Positions 28,125 through 38,193 of a stretch of 64,000 bases of DNA are shown here, in pieces. Position numbers and translations under genes: made by a program. Location of the stretch: the NCBI GenBank assembly GCA_019635955.1, contig JAHBYL010000010.1, positions 1 to 64,000 on the forward strand, in the 5' to 3' direction. The notes beneath the pieces are model-generated. The model was not told where the DNA came from and ran no database searches. It saw nothing but the letters and a program-made list of their open reading frames with translations. The stretch comes from Parvibaculum sp. GTDB lineage: Bacteria; Pseudomonadota; Alphaproteobacteria; Parvibaculales; Parvibaculaceae. Each line of letters begins with the position of its first letter. Positions within the stretch are counted from its first letter, which is position 1.

Positions 28125-29250
28125 CCTCGTTGCCGATTTTCGCCTCTCCGGCACCGCCGGGCAGGCGGAACATCAGCAGGATCGTGCGTTGAAGCGGGTT
28201 ATAATTGTTGTCCGAGATCATGTAGATCAGCAGGTCGCCGTTTTCGTCTGCGCGGACCGCAAGCCCTTCCATATTGTCGATGGAATAGCGCTGGCCGACA
28301 TTCACGAGAACGTCGCCGTCGAGAACGGCGCCCGGCGCAATATCGCCCGCCGCGATGCGCCGCAACTGCATGCCGACGCCCGCCAGCATCGAGTAGCGGC
28401 GCTCGAGAAGCAGAATGTCGCCATTCGGAAGACGCGCCATGTCGGTCGGCTTGAAGGGCGAATGCGGTTTCACGCCGAACCAGGCAATGTCGCGCCCCTT
28501 GGCGATGAAGCCGCGGATATTGCCGCGCGGATCGAGCGTGTCTTCGGTGATGGCAAGGATGCGCGGACGTGCGCCTTCCTCAGTGGCCGGGAGAAGCTCG
28601 ATCGATTCCAGGCCGCCATTCGAATTCAGCCTGCCGAAATGTCGCTGCGTGAGGAGCTGTTCGGGCTTTGCCTCGGCGCCCGAACGGGCGAGGTCGTAGC
28701 GCCAGATGCGGTGCGCGCGTTCAAAGCTCACATAGGCCCGGCCCATCAGCGAATCCGCGTCCGATGTGTCGACGACGAGACCCTCCGCATCGCCCAGCGT
28801 CTTGCTGCCGCTGATCGGTTTGCCGTCGAGGCCGAGCATCGGCGCCATGCGCGGCTCCGCAATGCCGGAAAGGCGGCCGCGTTCATCGTAGAGCACCATG
28901 GCGGTGAGCCAGTGACCTTCGTCGGAAACGGAAAGCAGCGTTGCTCCATCAGAACTTACGGCAAGGCCCGACCAGCCGCCGAAATCCTTGTCGGTCGAGG
29001 TGATCTCGATACCGCCTGCCCAGTGGAGCTCGCCGGTCTTCATTTCCGTCCGGTCTTCCGGATTCCAGAGGACGGACCTCGTCGACACTTCGATATTGCG
29101 TGTGGCCGCTCCTGCGTCCGGCGCGAGGGTAAGCAGCGCGACCGCAAGGCAGCCGATCAGGACGTGGTTCAAAGCGCGATACGCAATACGCAATCCGGTC
29201 ACCTTACCGTTCGGAATATCCGGGCCCCCCGGGCGCCGGCGAGGCATCAT
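28042..29250 (-). CDS. exported esterase-like activity of phytase family protein (PF13449-like)
   Basis: A protein of about 400 residues with an N-terminal signal region (LIGCLAVALLTLAPDAGAA). The mature part looks like a beta-propeller of the esterase-like-phytase family: GGWSGLAVSSDGATLLSVSDEG, DAEGLVVD, SIELLPATEEG, FKPTDMARLPNGDILLLERR, NMEGLAVRADENGDL. Substrate and activity are unproven in this family. The start is uncertain (ATG 29250 or 29247, GTG 29271). The gene's 3' end overlaps the VUT-like gene by 83 bp. Confidence 0.75.
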   Translation of the reverse strand: MMPRRRPGGPDIPNGKVTGLRIAYRALNHVLIGCLAVALLTLAPDAGAATRNIEVSTRSVLWNPEDRTEMKTGELHWAGGIEITSTDKDFGGWSGLAVSSDGATLLSVSDEGHWLTAMVLYDERGRLSGIAEPRMAPMLGLDGKPISGSKTLGDAEGLVVDTSDADSLMGRAYVSFERAHRIWRYDLARSGAEAKPEQLLTQRHFGRLNSNGGLESIELLPATEEGARPRILAITEDTLDPRGNIRGFIAKGRDIAWFGVKPHSPFKPTDMARLPNGDILLLERRYSMLAGVGMQLRRIAAGDIAPGAVLDGDVLVNVGQRYSIDNMEGLAVRADENGDLLIYMISDNNYNPLQRTILLMFRLPGGAGEAKIGNEVRLPRIPEEGAPRNGEDKSGEAAQAPS

Positions 29251-29289
29251 ATCGGTGTGGAGCGGCGGCACAAGGAAGGAGGTCCGGTT

Positions 29290-30711
29290 TTATTGGGCTT
29301 CCTTCAGATGAAGCCGGTCGAGGCCGAGAAGGCCGCGCCGCGTCCAGCGCCAGAGCATCATGACGGAAACGGCGGCAAGCCCTGTCGCCAGACCGAGCCA
29401 GATTCCCGTTCCCGCGAGTTCCATCGGGAAGGCAAGCAGCACCCCGGCGCTGAGACCGATCAGCCAGTAGCCGATTGCGGCATAGATCATCGGCATGCGC
29501 GTGTCCTGAAGGCCGCGCAGCATGCCGGCTGCGATCACCTGCGCGCCGTCGAAAATCTGGAACAACGCCGCTACCGCAAGAAAGGAGACCGCGAGACGGA
29601 TGACATCTTCATTGCCCGGAATGCGGGGATCGAGGAAGACGCCGATCAGTGTCTCCGGAAGCAGAATCATGACAAGCGCCATGAGCCCCATGAATGTCAC
29701 ACCCAGGGTGAAGGGCGTCCAGCCGGCGCGCGTGATGGCGTCGCGATCTCCCGCCCCGAAGGCGAGACCCACACGCACCGTCACGGCTTGCGAGAAGCCG
29801 AGCGGAACCATGAAGGTGATGGCGGCGATCTGCAGCGCGATCGAATGGGCGGCGAGCGCCGACGCGCCGAACAGCCCCATGAGAAGCACGGCGGCGTTGA
29901 AGACGAGAACCTCGAAGGCGAGCGTCATGCCGATGGGCAGGCCGAGCCGCCAGATGTCGCGGTAGCGCGCCCAGTCCGGACGCCAGAAGCGGCCGAAGAT
30001 GTAATAGCGGCGGAAGCGCCGGTCGAGGGACACCACAAGTCCGAGCGCCGACAGCATGAAGATGCCTGTCAGCACGCTGCCGAGGCCCGCGCCCTGTAGT
30101 CCGAGTGCAGGCGCGCCCAGATTGCCGAACATCAGGCACCAGTTCGCGAAGGCGTTTACCGGGATCGCGAGGAAGCTGATGACGAAGGCCCAGCGGGGCC
30201 GTTCGAGCGCCGAGATGAAGATGCGCAGAACCACATAGACGAAGGCGGGCAGCAGCGCCCATTGCAACGCGCGCGTGTATTCTGCCGCAAGTGCGGCGAG
30301 TGCAGGCTCCTGTCCGAGAAAAACGAGAAGAGCCTCCGTGTTCCAGAGGACGAACCAGAAGGGCAGGCAGAGCGTCGCTCCCGCCCAGATGGCCTGCCGG
30401 ATCGTGCGCCGCACTTCGCGCACGGCATGGCGGCGGCGGCCGAGCTCTGCAGCGGCGAGCGGCGAGGCGGCCGTGACGAGACCGATGCCGAAGATCATCA
30501 TGGCGAAATAGAGGTTCGAGCCGAGCGCGCCGGCAGCCAGCGCCTGCGGTCCGAGCCAGCCCATCATGATGACGTCGGTCGCGTTGATCGCCACCTGCGA
30601 CAGGTTCATCGCGATCAGCGGCAAGGCGAGCGAAAGCGTCGCCCGGACTTCAGAAGTCCAGAGGCGCCGGTCCCGTCCCTGTGTTGCGCGCGAGGCGAAC
30701 ATTGCAGCCAT
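29290..30711 (-). CDS. MATE-family multidrug/sodium efflux transporter
   Basis: A protein of about 473 residues with twelve hydrophobic segments in two pseudo-symmetric halves. It opens with SLALPLIAMNLSQVAINATDVIMMGWLG, the NorM-type first helix. The second half repeats the pattern from YRDIWRLGLPIGMTLAFEVLVFN. It lies 12-70 bp behind the MFS gene depending on its start, so the two are likely one transcript. ATG 30711 or 30702 is favoured; TTG 30765 has its SD too close. Confidence 0.9.
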   Translation of the reverse strand: MAAMFASRATQGRDRRLWTSEVRATLSLALPLIAMNLSQVAINATDVIMMGWLGPQALAAGALGSNLYFAMMIFGIGLVTAASPLAAAELGRRRHAVREVRRTIRQAIWAGATLCLPFWFVLWNTEALLVFLGQEPALAALAAEYTRALQWALLPAFVYVVLRIFISALERPRWAFVISFLAIPVNAFANWCLMFGNLGAPALGLQGAGLGSVLTGIFMLSALGLVVSLDRRFRRYYIFGRFWRPDWARYRDIWRLGLPIGMTLAFEVLVFNAAVLLMGLFGASALAAHSIALQIAAITFMVPLGFSQAVTVRVGLAFGAGDRDAITRAGWTPFTLGVTFMGLMALVMILLPETLIGVFLDPRIPGNEDVIRLAVSFLAVAALFQIFDGAQVIAAGMLRGLQDTRMPMIYAAIGYWLIGLSAGVLLAFPMELAGTGIWLGLATGLAAVSVMMLWRWTRRGLLGLDRLHLKEAQ

Positions 30712-30777
30712 TCCATGCAGCAGAAGAAAAGCCGCGCAGGATATTCGCGCCGCGATAAAGCTCAAGCCTTCTTTTCA

Positions 30778-31974
30778 TCATTCCGCTTCCGGTTGCTTCG
30801 CGCGCATCCGCGCGATGATCGGGAAGGGCAGATAGGCGAGGAAGATCAGCACGACGGCTGCGATCAGCCCATGCGGATCCCAGAGCTGCATCGCAAAGCC
30901 CGAAAGCGGCGCGCCGATGAGCGCGCCCGTACCCCACATGGCGGTCGTGAAGGCGCTTGCACCTGCAAGCTCCGAACCGCGAAAGCGCTCGCCGACCAGC
31001 ACCATGCCGAGCGTGAATATGCCGTTTGCAAGACCAACCACGAGAAAGAGGGCGATGGCGGTGTGGAGAAAATCCGGCATGGCGAAGGGAAGGATCAGGT
31101 AGCCGAGGACTGTCGCCGCAACGAGACCGATCAACAGGTTCATGCGGTTCACGCGATCGGCGACGATGCCGATGGCAGGCTGCATCAGAATGGCGCCGAG
31201 CGAGGCAATGGTGAGCAGTAGCAGGCTCGTCTCCTCGATCATGCCGACGCGGATTGAGTAGATCGGGAAGAAGGTCACGAGGGATTCCTCCGCCGCCGCA
31301 TAGAAGAAATTGGCGAGCAGCGCCGCAGGGGCCACCCAGATCAGCCGCCAGAGCGGCGCCGATTTCTCGGAAGCCTCGAAATGATTGCGGCTCCGGTCGG
31401 CGGTGATGACGATGGCGGCGGTGGCGACCATCAGCCCGCCGCCCAGGAAGAAGGGTTCGACGCCCGTGCCGATCGCGACGAGCATGGTCGGCCCGAGCGC
31501 GAAGCCTGCGGCAGCGGACGCGCCATAGATGCCGACGATGCGGCCGCGCCGTTCTTCGGGCGCCAGCGCATTGATCCAGGCTTCGCTCGTCGCCCAGAGA
31601 AGCGTGCCCGCGCTGCCAAGCAGGAAGCGGAGCGGAAACCAGGCATAGAGGTTGGCAAAGAGGCCCATCAGCAGGAAGGAGAGGCCGGCCAGCAGCAGGC
31701 CGAAGAACATCACATTGGCCGGGCCGAAGCGGCGCATGATCCGCGGGGCGAGCGGCGAGATGAAGAAGACAGGGGCGGCTTGCGCGGCCGCCGAAAGTCC
31801 AATCATGCCGGGCTCTACGCCCTGCCGGGCCAGAATCAGCGCGGTCAGGGGGAAAGCGATGCCCATGGAAAGGTTCACCATGCCCATTGAGACGATGGCG
31901 GCGGCGAGGCTGCGCTTGTGGCGGGGCTGAACGCCGGACAGGCCGCTGGAGGGGGGCGAGGCGGATTCGGTCAT
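30778..31974 (-). CDS. MFS transporter
   Basis: A 398-residue transporter with twelve predicted helices. GFALGPTMLV and RIVGIYGASAAAGFALGP resemble the motif C of drug-proton antiporters, and RFLLGSAGTLLWATSEAWINALAPEERRGRIVGIYG resembles the sugar/YcaD-type MFS proteins. ATG 31974 has AAGGA eight bases upstream. It is divergent from the SufR-like regulator and probably controlled by it. The substrate is unknown. Confidence 0.88.
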   Translation of the reverse strand: MTESASPPSSGLSGVQPRHKRSLAAAIVSMGMVNLSMGIAFPLTALILARQGVEPGMIGLSAAAQAAPVFFISPLAPRIMRRFGPANVMFFGLLLAGLSFLLMGLFANLYAWFPLRFLLGSAGTLLWATSEAWINALAPEERRGRIVGIYGASAAAGFALGPTMLVAIGTGVEPFFLGGGLMVATAAIVITADRSRNHFEASEKSAPLWRLIWVAPAALLANFFYAAAEESLVTFFPIYSIRVGMIEETSLLLLTIASLGAILMQPAIGIVADRVNRMNLLIGLVAATVLGYLILPFAMPDFLHTAIALFLVVGLANGIFTLGMVLVGERFRGSELAGASAFTTAMWGTGALIGAPLSGFAMQLWDPHGLIAAVVLIFLAYLPFPIIARMRAKQPEAE

Positions 31975-31980
31975 GGGAGC

Positions 31981-32050
31981 CATCCTTGTTGGATGGCGAA
32001 TAAATAATCTATATTGTTTATATAAAGAAGTAGGCGCCCCGGCGGGCGCC
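31981..32050. promoter_or_regulatory. AT-rich divergent control region with dyads
   Basis: This A/T-rich island in GC-rich DNA contains TATAT-TGTTT-ATATA (15-nt dyad, 32010-32024), CATCC-TTGTT-GGATG (31981-31995) and the stem GGCGCCC-CGGC-GGGCGCC (32033-32050). It lies between the MFS start and the SufR-like regulator start. The dyads are plausible operators; that this regulator binds them is inference. Confidence 0.45.
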
Positions 32051-32121
32051 AAGCCATTGGTGCCGTTGGCTTATGTGGCGATGCTGCGAGTTGGCAAATC
32101 CGGCGCGAGGACATTCGGCTC

Positions 32122-32748
32122 ATGCATGGCACGGCGGATCGCATCCTGAACCTGCTGAAGCGCAACGGTCCGCGCACCGCCGAGGCGCTTGGCGCCTCGC
32201 TGTCCATGACGGGTATGGGCGCGCGGCGGCATCTCGAGGCGCTGGTGCGGGAGGGGCTTGTGGTCTCGTTCGACCGGGTGGCGGGTGTCGGCCGGCCGAA
32301 GAAATACTGGAAGCTGACGGAGAAGGGCCATCTGCGCTTTCCCGACGCCCATGCCGAACTGACGGCAAAGCTCATCGGAGATGTTCGCCGGATTTTCGGC
32401 GAAGAGGGGCTCGACCGGCTGATCGCCGAGCGCGAGCGCGACATGCAGCAGGGCTATGCCGCGGCGATGCAGGGCAGGAACGGGCTTGAGGCGCGTGTCC
32501 TCGCGCTTGCCGAGATGCGCACGCGCGAGGGGTACATGGCGCGGGCGGAGCGGGACGGCGAGGGGATGCTGCTCATCGAGGATCACTGCCCGATCTGCGC
32601 AGCGGCGGAAACCTGCCAGAGTTTCTGCCGCTCGGAGCTTTCGATCTTCCGCATGGTGCTCGGCCCCGAAGCCACGATCGAGCGCACCGAGTATCTGCTC
32701 GAAGGCGGGCGGCGCTGTGCGTATCGGATCGGCGTGAAGAAGGACTAG
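32122..32748 (+). CDS. SufR-like (COG2345-type) winged-helix regulator with Cys cluster
   Basis: A 208-residue protein. Residues 1-75 form a winged helix ([34 protein letters not shown], then [13 protein letters not shown]). The C-terminal domain ends with [14 protein letters not shown] and a later Cys (RRCAYRI), five cysteines in positions typical of the SufR/iron-sulphur-binding class. It may sense iron-sulphur or redox state. It is divergent from the MFS gene. Its stop overlaps that of convergent cobT by 4 bp. Confidence 0.82.
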   Translation: MHGTADRILNLLKRNGPRTAEALGASLSMTGMGARRHLEALVREGLVVSFDRVAGVGRPKKYWKLTEKGHLRFPDAHAELTAKLIGDVRRIFGEEGLDRLIAERERDMQQGYAAAMQGRNGLEARVLALAEMRTREGYMARAERDGEGMLLIEDHCPICAAAETCQSFCRSELSIFRMVLGPEATIERTEYLLEGGRRCAYRIGVKKD

Positions 32749-34667
32749 CGGACGGCCTTCGCCGCGCCGCGCGCCGAGAGCGGCTGACGCTTCGGCGTGT
32801 CCTGGCCGCGCGCCTTCAACTGGCCGCGGCGGAGCGTCGTCTCGTCGTCGAAAAGTTCGGCGAGCTTCTCCGTCATCGCGCCGCCCAGCTGTTCGGCATC
32901 GACGATCGTGACCGCGCGGCGGTAATAGCGCGTGACGTCATGGCCGATGCCGATGGCGATGAGTTCGACGGGCGAACGCGTCTCGATCTGTTCGATGACG
33001 CTGCGCAGATGCTTTTCGAGATAATTGCCGGCATTCACCGAGAGCGTCGAATCGTCCACCGGCGCGCCATCCGAAATCACCATCAGGATGCGGCGCTGTT
33101 CGGGGCGGCCGAGCAGGCGGTTATGCGCCCAGATGAGCGCCTCGCCGTCGATGTTTTCCTTGAGCAGGCCTTCGCGCATCATCAGGCCGAGATTGCGGCG
33201 TGCGCGGCGCCAGGGACTGTCGGCGGACTTGTAGATGATGTGGCGGAGATCGTTCAGCCGGCCGGGCTGCGCAGGCTTGCCGTCGGCGAGCCAGCGTTCG
33301 CGCGACTGGCCGCCCTTCCAGGCGCGGGTCGTGAAGCCGAGAATCTCGACCTTCACATTGCAGCGCTCCAGCGTGCGCGCGAGAATGTCGGCGCACATGG
33401 CGGCAACCGTGATCGGACGGCCGCGCATCGAACCGGAATTGTCGAGCAGCAGCGTCACCACCGTGTCGCGGAAATTCATGTCGTGCTCGACCTTGAAGGC
33501 GAGCGGCTGCATCGGATCGACCACGGCGCGGGTGAGGCGCGCCGCATCGAGAATGCCTTCCTCGAGGTCGAATTCCCAGGTGCGGTTCTGCTGCGCGAGG
33601 AGGCGCCGCTGCAGCTTGTTCGCCAGCCGCGAGACGACGCCCTGCATCTGCTGCAATTGCTGGTCGAGATATTGCCGCAGCCGCGTCAGCTCATCGATAT
33701 CGCAAAGATCTTCGGCGGCGATGATCTCGTCGAATTGCGGCGTGAAAATCTTGTAGGAGGGCTGGCGGTTACGGTCGTCGCCCTGCTGGTTCGGGCGCCA
33801 GGGCTGATTGCCGTCGCTCGTCTCGTCCGTGTCGCCATCCATCGGCGTGTCGTCGGATTCGACCTCGACGGTCTGCTCGTCGCCTTCCTCGCCTTCGCCT
33901 TCGGAATATTCCACCTGTTCGGCCGAGGCGCCGTCCGGCTGTTCCGCCTCGCCGGACTGGCTTTCATCGGAGCTTTGCTCGCTGTCGCCTTCCTGATCTT
34001 CCGCATCGTCGGAAGACTGGTCCGGCGCCTCGCCAAGCTCGTCGCCCATGTCGAGGTCGACGAGGATGTCGCGTGTGGCGCGGGCAAAGGCCGCCTGGTC
34101 GTCGATCAGTTCATGCAGGCGGGCGAGGTCGGGTCCTGCCTTGTCCTCGATCCAGCCGCGCCATTGCTCGACGAGCTTCTCGGCGGCGGGCGGCGGTGCT
34201 TCGCCCGTCAGCCTTTCGCGCACGATCATCGCCACGGCTTCGGACAGCGGCGCTTCCTCGCGGGAGGAGATGCGGTCATAGCCGCGCGCGGCGCAGCGTT
34301 GCTCGAGAGCGGCGGTCAGGTTCTGCGCCATGCCCTTCATCTGGTTGGCGCCGATTGCCTCGCAACGGGCCTGCTCCACAGCATCGAAGACGGCGAGTGC
34401 ATTGCCGCCTTCCGGCTGCAGGTTCGCATTCACCTTCTCGTCGTGATGGGCAAGGCGCAGCGCATAGGCATCCGAAACGCCGCGAACCTGCGCCACTTCT
34501 TCCGGCGGCAGGGTACGGCTCGGCATGGGCAGGCGCGCGCGCAGGCCGCGCAGGCCCGGCGCTTCCGTTCCGAAAGTGACGTTGAGCTCCGGCTGCTCGG
34601 CAATCGTGCGCATGGTGAGGCTCAGCGCACGCTTGAACGGCTCGACGGGGCTTTCCTTGGACTTCAT
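32745..34667 (-). CDS. cobT: cobaltochelatase subunit CobT
   Basis: A 640-residue protein. Residues about 215-290 are a strongly acidic linker ([17 protein letters not shown]), as in characterised CobT. The C-terminal von Willebrand A domain holds the MIDAS motif DNSGSMRG and DGAPVDDST. With CobS and CobN it inserts cobalt into hydrogenobyrinic acid a,c-diamide in aerobic B12 synthesis, CobS-CobT forming the AAA+ chaperone ring. cobN is not in this window. It follows cobS with a 28-bp gap. Confidence 0.96.
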   Translation of the reverse strand: MKSKESPVEPFKRALSLTMRTIAEQPELNVTFGTEAPGLRGLRARLPMPSRTLPPEEVAQVRGVSDAYALRLAHHDEKVNANLQPEGGNALAVFDAVEQARCEAIGANQMKGMAQNLTAALEQRCAARGYDRISSREEAPLSEAVAMIVRERLTGEAPPPAAEKLVEQWRGWIEDKAGPDLARLHELIDDQAAFARATRDILVDLDMGDELGEAPDQSSDDAEDQEGDSEQSSDESQSGEAEQPDGASAEQVEYSEGEGEEGDEQTVEVESDDTPMDGDTDETSDGNQPWRPNQQGDDRNRQPSYKIFTPQFDEIIAAEDLCDIDELTRLRQYLDQQLQQMQGVVSRLANKLQRRLLAQQNRTWEFDLEEGILDAARLTRAVVDPMQPLAFKVEHDMNFRDTVVTLLLDNSGSMRGRPITVAAMCADILARTLERCNVKVEILGFTTRAWKGGQSRERWLADGKPAQPGRLNDLRHIIYKSADSPWRRARRNLGLMMREGLLKENIDGEALIWAHNRLLGRPEQRRILMVISDGAPVDDSTLSVNAGNYLEKHLRSVIEQIETRSPVELIAIGIGHDVTRYYRRAVTIVDAEQLGGAMTEKLAELFDDETTLRRGQLKARGQDTPKRQPLSARGAAKAVR

Positions 34668-34709
34668 GCGATGCCGAACCGCCCCTGCGGGGCGGCCTCA
34701 TTCCAGGGG

Positions 34710-35681
34710 TCAGGCGACCTTGATGTTGATGGCCGAGTCCGGCAGGTCCTGGCCGAAGCAGCGCTGATAGAACTCGGCAACAGTCGCGCGTTCGAGTTCA
34801 TCGCACTTGTTCAGGAAGGTCACGCGGAAGGCGAAGCCGACATCGCCGCCGAAGATGCGCGCATTCTCCGCCCAGGTGAGCACGGTGCGCGGGCTCATCA
34901 CGGTCGAAACATCGCCATTGATGAAAGCCGAACGGGTGAGGTCGGCGACACGGACCATCGCGTCGATCGTCTTCCTGCCTTCCTCGGTGTCGTAGCTCTT
35001 CAGCTTCGACAGCATGATGTTCACTTCTTCCTTGTGCGGCAGGTAGTTCAGCGTGGTCACGATGTTCCAGCGGTCCATCTGGCCCTGGTTGATCTGCTGC
35101 GTGCCGTGATAGAGGCCCGACGTATCGCCGAGGCCGACCGTGTTCGCCGTGGCGAAGAGGCGGAAGGCCGGATGGGGGCGGATGACGCGGTTCTGGTCGA
35201 GCAGCGTCAGCTTGCCCGAGGCTTCGAGCACGCGCTGGATCACGAACATCACGTCCGGGCGGCCGGCATCGTATTCGTCGAAGACGAGGGCGACGGGGTG
35301 CTGCAGCGCCCAGGGCAGGATGCCTTCGCGGAATTCGGTAACCTGCTTGCCTTCCTTCAGGACGATGGCGTCCTTGCCGACGAGATCGATGCGGCTGATA
35401 TGGCTGTCGAGGTTGATGCGGATGCAGGGCCAGTTGAGGCGCGCGGCCACCTGTTCGACATGGGTCGACTTGCCGGTGCCGTGATAGCCCTGAACGATCA
35501 CGCGGCGGTTATAGGCAAAGCCCGCCAGCAGCGCGATGGTGGTGTCCCGGTCGAAGAGATAGTCCGGGTCGAAATCGGGGACATACTCGTTCGGCTCCGA
35601 GAAGGCCGGCACTTCCATGTCGATGTCGATCTTGAAGACCTCGCGGACATTGACCTTCTTGTCCGGGAGATTGTCCGACAT
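34710..35681 (-). CDS. cobS: cobaltochelatase subunit CobS
   Basis: A 323-residue MoxR-like AAA+ ATPase. Walker [14 protein letters not shown] at about residues 65-77, Walker [10 protein letters not shown], sensor [12 protein letters not shown] and the conserved opening [15 protein letters not shown] match CobS. It provides the ATPase of the cobalt-inserting complex. ATG 35681 gives the length closest to the known enzyme; ATG 35705 would add 8 residues. The 165-bp upstream gap carries no visible cobalamin riboswitch. Confidence 0.95.
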   Translation of the reverse strand: MSDNLPDKKVNVREVFKIDIDMEVPAFSEPNEYVPDFDPDYLFDRDTTIALLAGFAYNRRVIVQGYHGTGKSTHVEQVAARLNWPCIRINLDSHISRIDLVGKDAIVLKEGKQVTEFREGILPWALQHPVALVFDEYDAGRPDVMFVIQRVLEASGKLTLLDQNRVIRPHPAFRLFATANTVGLGDTSGLYHGTQQINQGQMDRWNIVTTLNYLPHKEEVNIMLSKLKSYDTEEGRKTIDAMVRVADLTRSAFINGDVSTVMSPRTVLTWAENARIFGGDVGFAFRVTFLNKCDELERATVAEFYQRCFGQDLPDSAINIKVA

Positions 35682-35846
35682 GCCGTTTCTCGCTTCGAAG
35701 CTCATCCTGGGCCTACTTCCGTACTTGAGAGGTTCGGAGCCGGATCGCACGTTCCCGGCTCCATCGAAATTCATATGGCCGCACGCTTCCGGGCCTTGTA
35801 CCGCCCTATGGGACGAGTAACGGGCCTGCCTTCGCCGCTGCCGCCG

Positions 35847-36530
35847 TTAAGAGCAGTAGCCGCTTTTCCGGAGGTAATCGTAGGCCTGAATGACCTTGCG
35901 CAGACGCTCCTCGGCAGACCTGTCCCCGCCATTGGCGTCCGGATGGTGCCTTTTTACAAGTTCCTTATACCGTGCCTTGATCTCATTCAAGGACGCGGAA
36001 GCAGGCAGGTCCAGCGTGTCCAGCGCCTGCTGCTCAAGCGCCCGGGGCTTCCGCCGGGTTTCCCGCGGTTCCGGGCTCTCCGGCCGGGCCTCATCGCCAA
36101 AAAAGCCAAAGCTGTCGCGAAAAGGCGATCCCTGCCGGAGGCGGGAGGCGAAGGGCGATCCGAAGGCGGCCTTGGCCGCGTTCACGCCAAGCCCCCAGGT
36201 CGGGCGGTGGCCGGTCAGCGCCTCGCGCTGGAAGGCGGCGACATCGGCATCGCTCATGCCCTTGAAGAAATCGTAGCTCTGGTTGAACTCGCGGATGTGA
36301 CTTTCGCAAAACCAGCTGTACTGGCCGGAGGCACCGGCATCGAGAGGGCCTGCCGGTGCTGCGGGGTTGATGCGGGGCGCCCGGAAGCGTCCCTGTTCCC
36401 TGCATCCTGCCCATTCGCAGCGCTTCGGCGCCTCCTCGCGCATCATGCGGCGGACATGCGGCGGCTGTTCCACGCCGCGCTGCTTGCGAGGGGCGATCCT
36501 GATGGAATCGAAATATTTCGAGGTCGGTTT
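35847..36530 (-). CDS. J-domain protein (DnaJ-like, C-terminal J domain)
   Basis: A 227-residue protein. The J domain is at the C-terminus (residues about 170-227: LPASASLNEIKARYKELVKRHHPDANGGD), with the HPD motif that stimulates DnaK. The N-terminal part begins with the conserved KYFDSIRI stretch, includes CEWAGCREQG (two Cys, possibly metal) and FCESHIREFNQSYDFFKG. No ATG is available there; GTG 36530 starts the conserved region, while TTG 36563 would add 11 residues. It is divergent from bolA, as in many alphaproteobacteria. Confidence 0.85.
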   Translation of the reverse strand, partial: KPTSKYFDSIRIAPRKQRGVEQPPHVRRMMREEAPKRCEWAGCREQGRFRAPRINPAAPAGPLDAGASGQYSWFCESHIREFNQSYDFFKGMSDADVAAFQREALTGHRPTWGLGVNAAKAAFGSPFASRLRQGSPFRDSFGFFGDEARPESPEPRETRRKPRALEQQALDTLDLPASASLNEIKARYKELVKRHHPDANGGDRSAEERLRKVIQAYDYLRKSGYCS

Positions 36531-36616
36531 CACGTTCAAATTATGGGTTGGCTCGACGTGCAAAACAAGGAAGCATGCGCCTCTTCGGGTTAACGAACAA
36601 AGTAACGGATTTCTCC

Positions 36617-36901
36617 ATGGCGGTCGCCGAGACTATCAGACGCAAGCTCGAACAGGCTCTCTCGCCGGTGACCCTGGAAATCGTGGACGAGTCCCATCTC
36701 CACAAGGGCCATGCAGGCCACCGGCCCGAAGGCGAAACGCATTTCAGGGTGACGGTGGTCTCCAGCGCTTTTTCCGGACGCTCGAGGGTCGAGAGGCAGA
36801 GGCTCATCATCTCTGCGCTCCGGGAGGAAATGGGACATCCCATTCACGCGCTGTCGATGAAGGCGTTGACGCCGGAAGAGGCGGCGGGTTCCGCCAACTA
36901 G
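36617..36901 (+). CDS. bolA: BolA-family protein
   Basis: A 94-residue protein with the BolA fold: IRRKLEQALSPVTLEIVDESHLHKGHAGH, then GETHFRVTVVSSAFSGRSRVERQRLI and the conserved IHALSMKALTPEE. The conserved histidines near HKGHAGH and HALS are ligands of iron-sulphur clusters shared with monothiol glutaredoxins. It acts in iron-sulphur trafficking or iron regulation. ATG 36617 starts the family core; an in-frame ATG at 36575 would add a non-homologous extension. Confidence 0.93.
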   Translation: MAVAETIRRKLEQALSPVTLEIVDESHLHKGHAGHRPEGETHFRVTVVSSAFSGRSRVERQRLIISALREEMGHPIHALSMKALTPEEAAGSAN

Positions 36902-36910
36902 ATTGGCGCC

Positions 36911-38191
36911 CTATTTTTTCGGATGACGCTCGGGCGTGACGCGAAGCTGCGCGATCTGGTTGCGCTGGCGGCGCAAAATCTCGAAGCGGAAGCCATGGAA
37001 GGTGAAGGTCTGCCCGATATCGGGAATCGTCCGCGCCTCGTGGATCACGAGGCCCGCAACGGTCGTCGCTTCGTCATCCGGCAAGGACCAGTCGAAGGCG
37101 CGGTTGAGGTCCCGGATCGGCACCGAGCCGTTGACGACGACGCTGCCATCGGCTTGGGCGCGGACGCCCGCCACTTCGAGGTCGTGCTCGTCCGAAATAT
37201 CGCCGACGATCTCTTCCAGAATGTCTTCAAGCGTGATGAGGCCCATCAGCACGCCATACTCGTCCACCACCAGCGCGAAATGCGACTTCTGCTTGAGGAA
37301 GGCATTGAGCTGATCCTGCAGGGTGGTCGTGTCCGGTACGAACCAGGGCTTGAAGGCAAGCGCCGGAATGTCGATCGCGTCGGGGCGCCAGCCAGCGCTC
37401 GAAAGGGCGCGCAGAAGCTCCTTGGCGTGAAGCACGCCCACGATGTTTTCCTGTTCGTTGCGCCATAGCGGGATGCGCGTATGGGGGCTTGCAAGCGCCT
37501 GGGCGATGATTTCCGAGTTCGGCTGGCCGGCATCAATCATGATGATGTTCTTGCGGTGAACCATGATGTCGCTGACTTCGAGGTCGCGCAGGTCGAGGAT
37601 GCCGCCCAGCATGTCACGGTCGATCTTTACGACCGAACCTTCGTGATGGTGAAGGTTGATGGCGCCACGCAGTTCTTCGTGAGCGGAGAGAACCTGCTGC
37701 GTGTCGTCCACATTCAGGCCGAAAATGCGGAAGGTGTTGCGGACGATGAACTGCACCGCGGCTGTCACGGGGGCGAAGAGGAAGATGATGAGCCGCAGGG
37801 GCTGCGAAACGGCGAGCGCGACGCGGTCCGTGTTCGTTATTGCAAATGTCTTCGGCGCGACTTCGGAGAAGATGAGAACAACGGCCGTCATCACCAGCGT
37901 CGCGTAGACGACGCCAGCATCGCCGAAGAGGGCAAGGAAAAGACTTGTCGCCAGCGCCGAGGCAAGAATGTTGACGAGATTGTTGCCGAGAAGGATTGCG
38001 CCGATCAGCCGCTCGCGATCATCGGTGAGCCGCAGCACGACGCGCGCCCTCCGGCTTCCTTCTTCGGCAAGACGATGCATCCGCGCGCGCGAGGCGGCGG
38101 TCAGCGCAGTTTCGGAGCCGGAGAAGAACGCCGAAAGAACGAGCAGCAACACAATGGCGCCGATAATGGCGCCGAGCCCGAGCGAAACCAT
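36911..38191 (-). CDS. CNNM/HlyC-CorC family transporter with CBS pair
   Basis: A 426-residue protein. Four N-terminal membrane helices form a DUF21 domain (residues about 5-180: LVLSAFFSGSETALTAASRARM, ILLGNNLVNILASALATSLF, FSEVAPKTFAI). Next come a CBS pair (about 200-325, VSDIMVHRKNIIMIDAG, ALVVDEYGVLMGLITLEDILEEIVGDI) and a CorC_HlyC domain (about 340-425). These proteins are linked with magnesium/cobalt efflux. It is 2 bp downstream of aroB on the same strand, so it is co-transcribed with aroK-aroB. Confidence 0.9.
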   Translation of the reverse strand: MVSLGLGAIIGAIVLLLVLSAFFSGSETALTAASRARMHRLAEEGSRRARVVLRLTDDRERLIGAILLGNNLVNILASALATSLFLALFGDAGVVYATLVMTAVVLIFSEVAPKTFAITNTDRVALAVSQPLRLIIFLFAPVTAAVQFIVRNTFRIFGLNVDDTQQVLSAHEELRGAINLHHHEGSVVKIDRDMLGGILDLRDLEVSDIMVHRKNIIMIDAGQPNSEIIAQALASPHTRIPLWRNEQENIVGVLHAKELLRALSSAGWRPDAIDIPALAFKPWFVPDTTTLQDQLNAFLKQKSHFALVVDEYGVLMGLITLEDILEEIVGDISDEHDLEVAGVRAQADGSVVVNGSVPIRDLNRAFDWSLPDDEATTVAGLVIHEARTIPDIGQTFTFHGFRFEILRRQRNQIAQLRVTPERHPKK

Positions 38192-38193
38192 GG

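Noticed and set aside
35682-35846. A cobalamin riboswitch upstream of cobS
   Set aside because: I could not see the B12-box-like conserved core in this short gap. A covariance-model search would settle it.
32940-36593. A 1217-codon plus-strand open frame
   Set aside because: It is antisense across cobT, cobS and the J-domain gene, which have clear domain motifs. Its translation is Arg/Ala/Asp low complexity with no motif.
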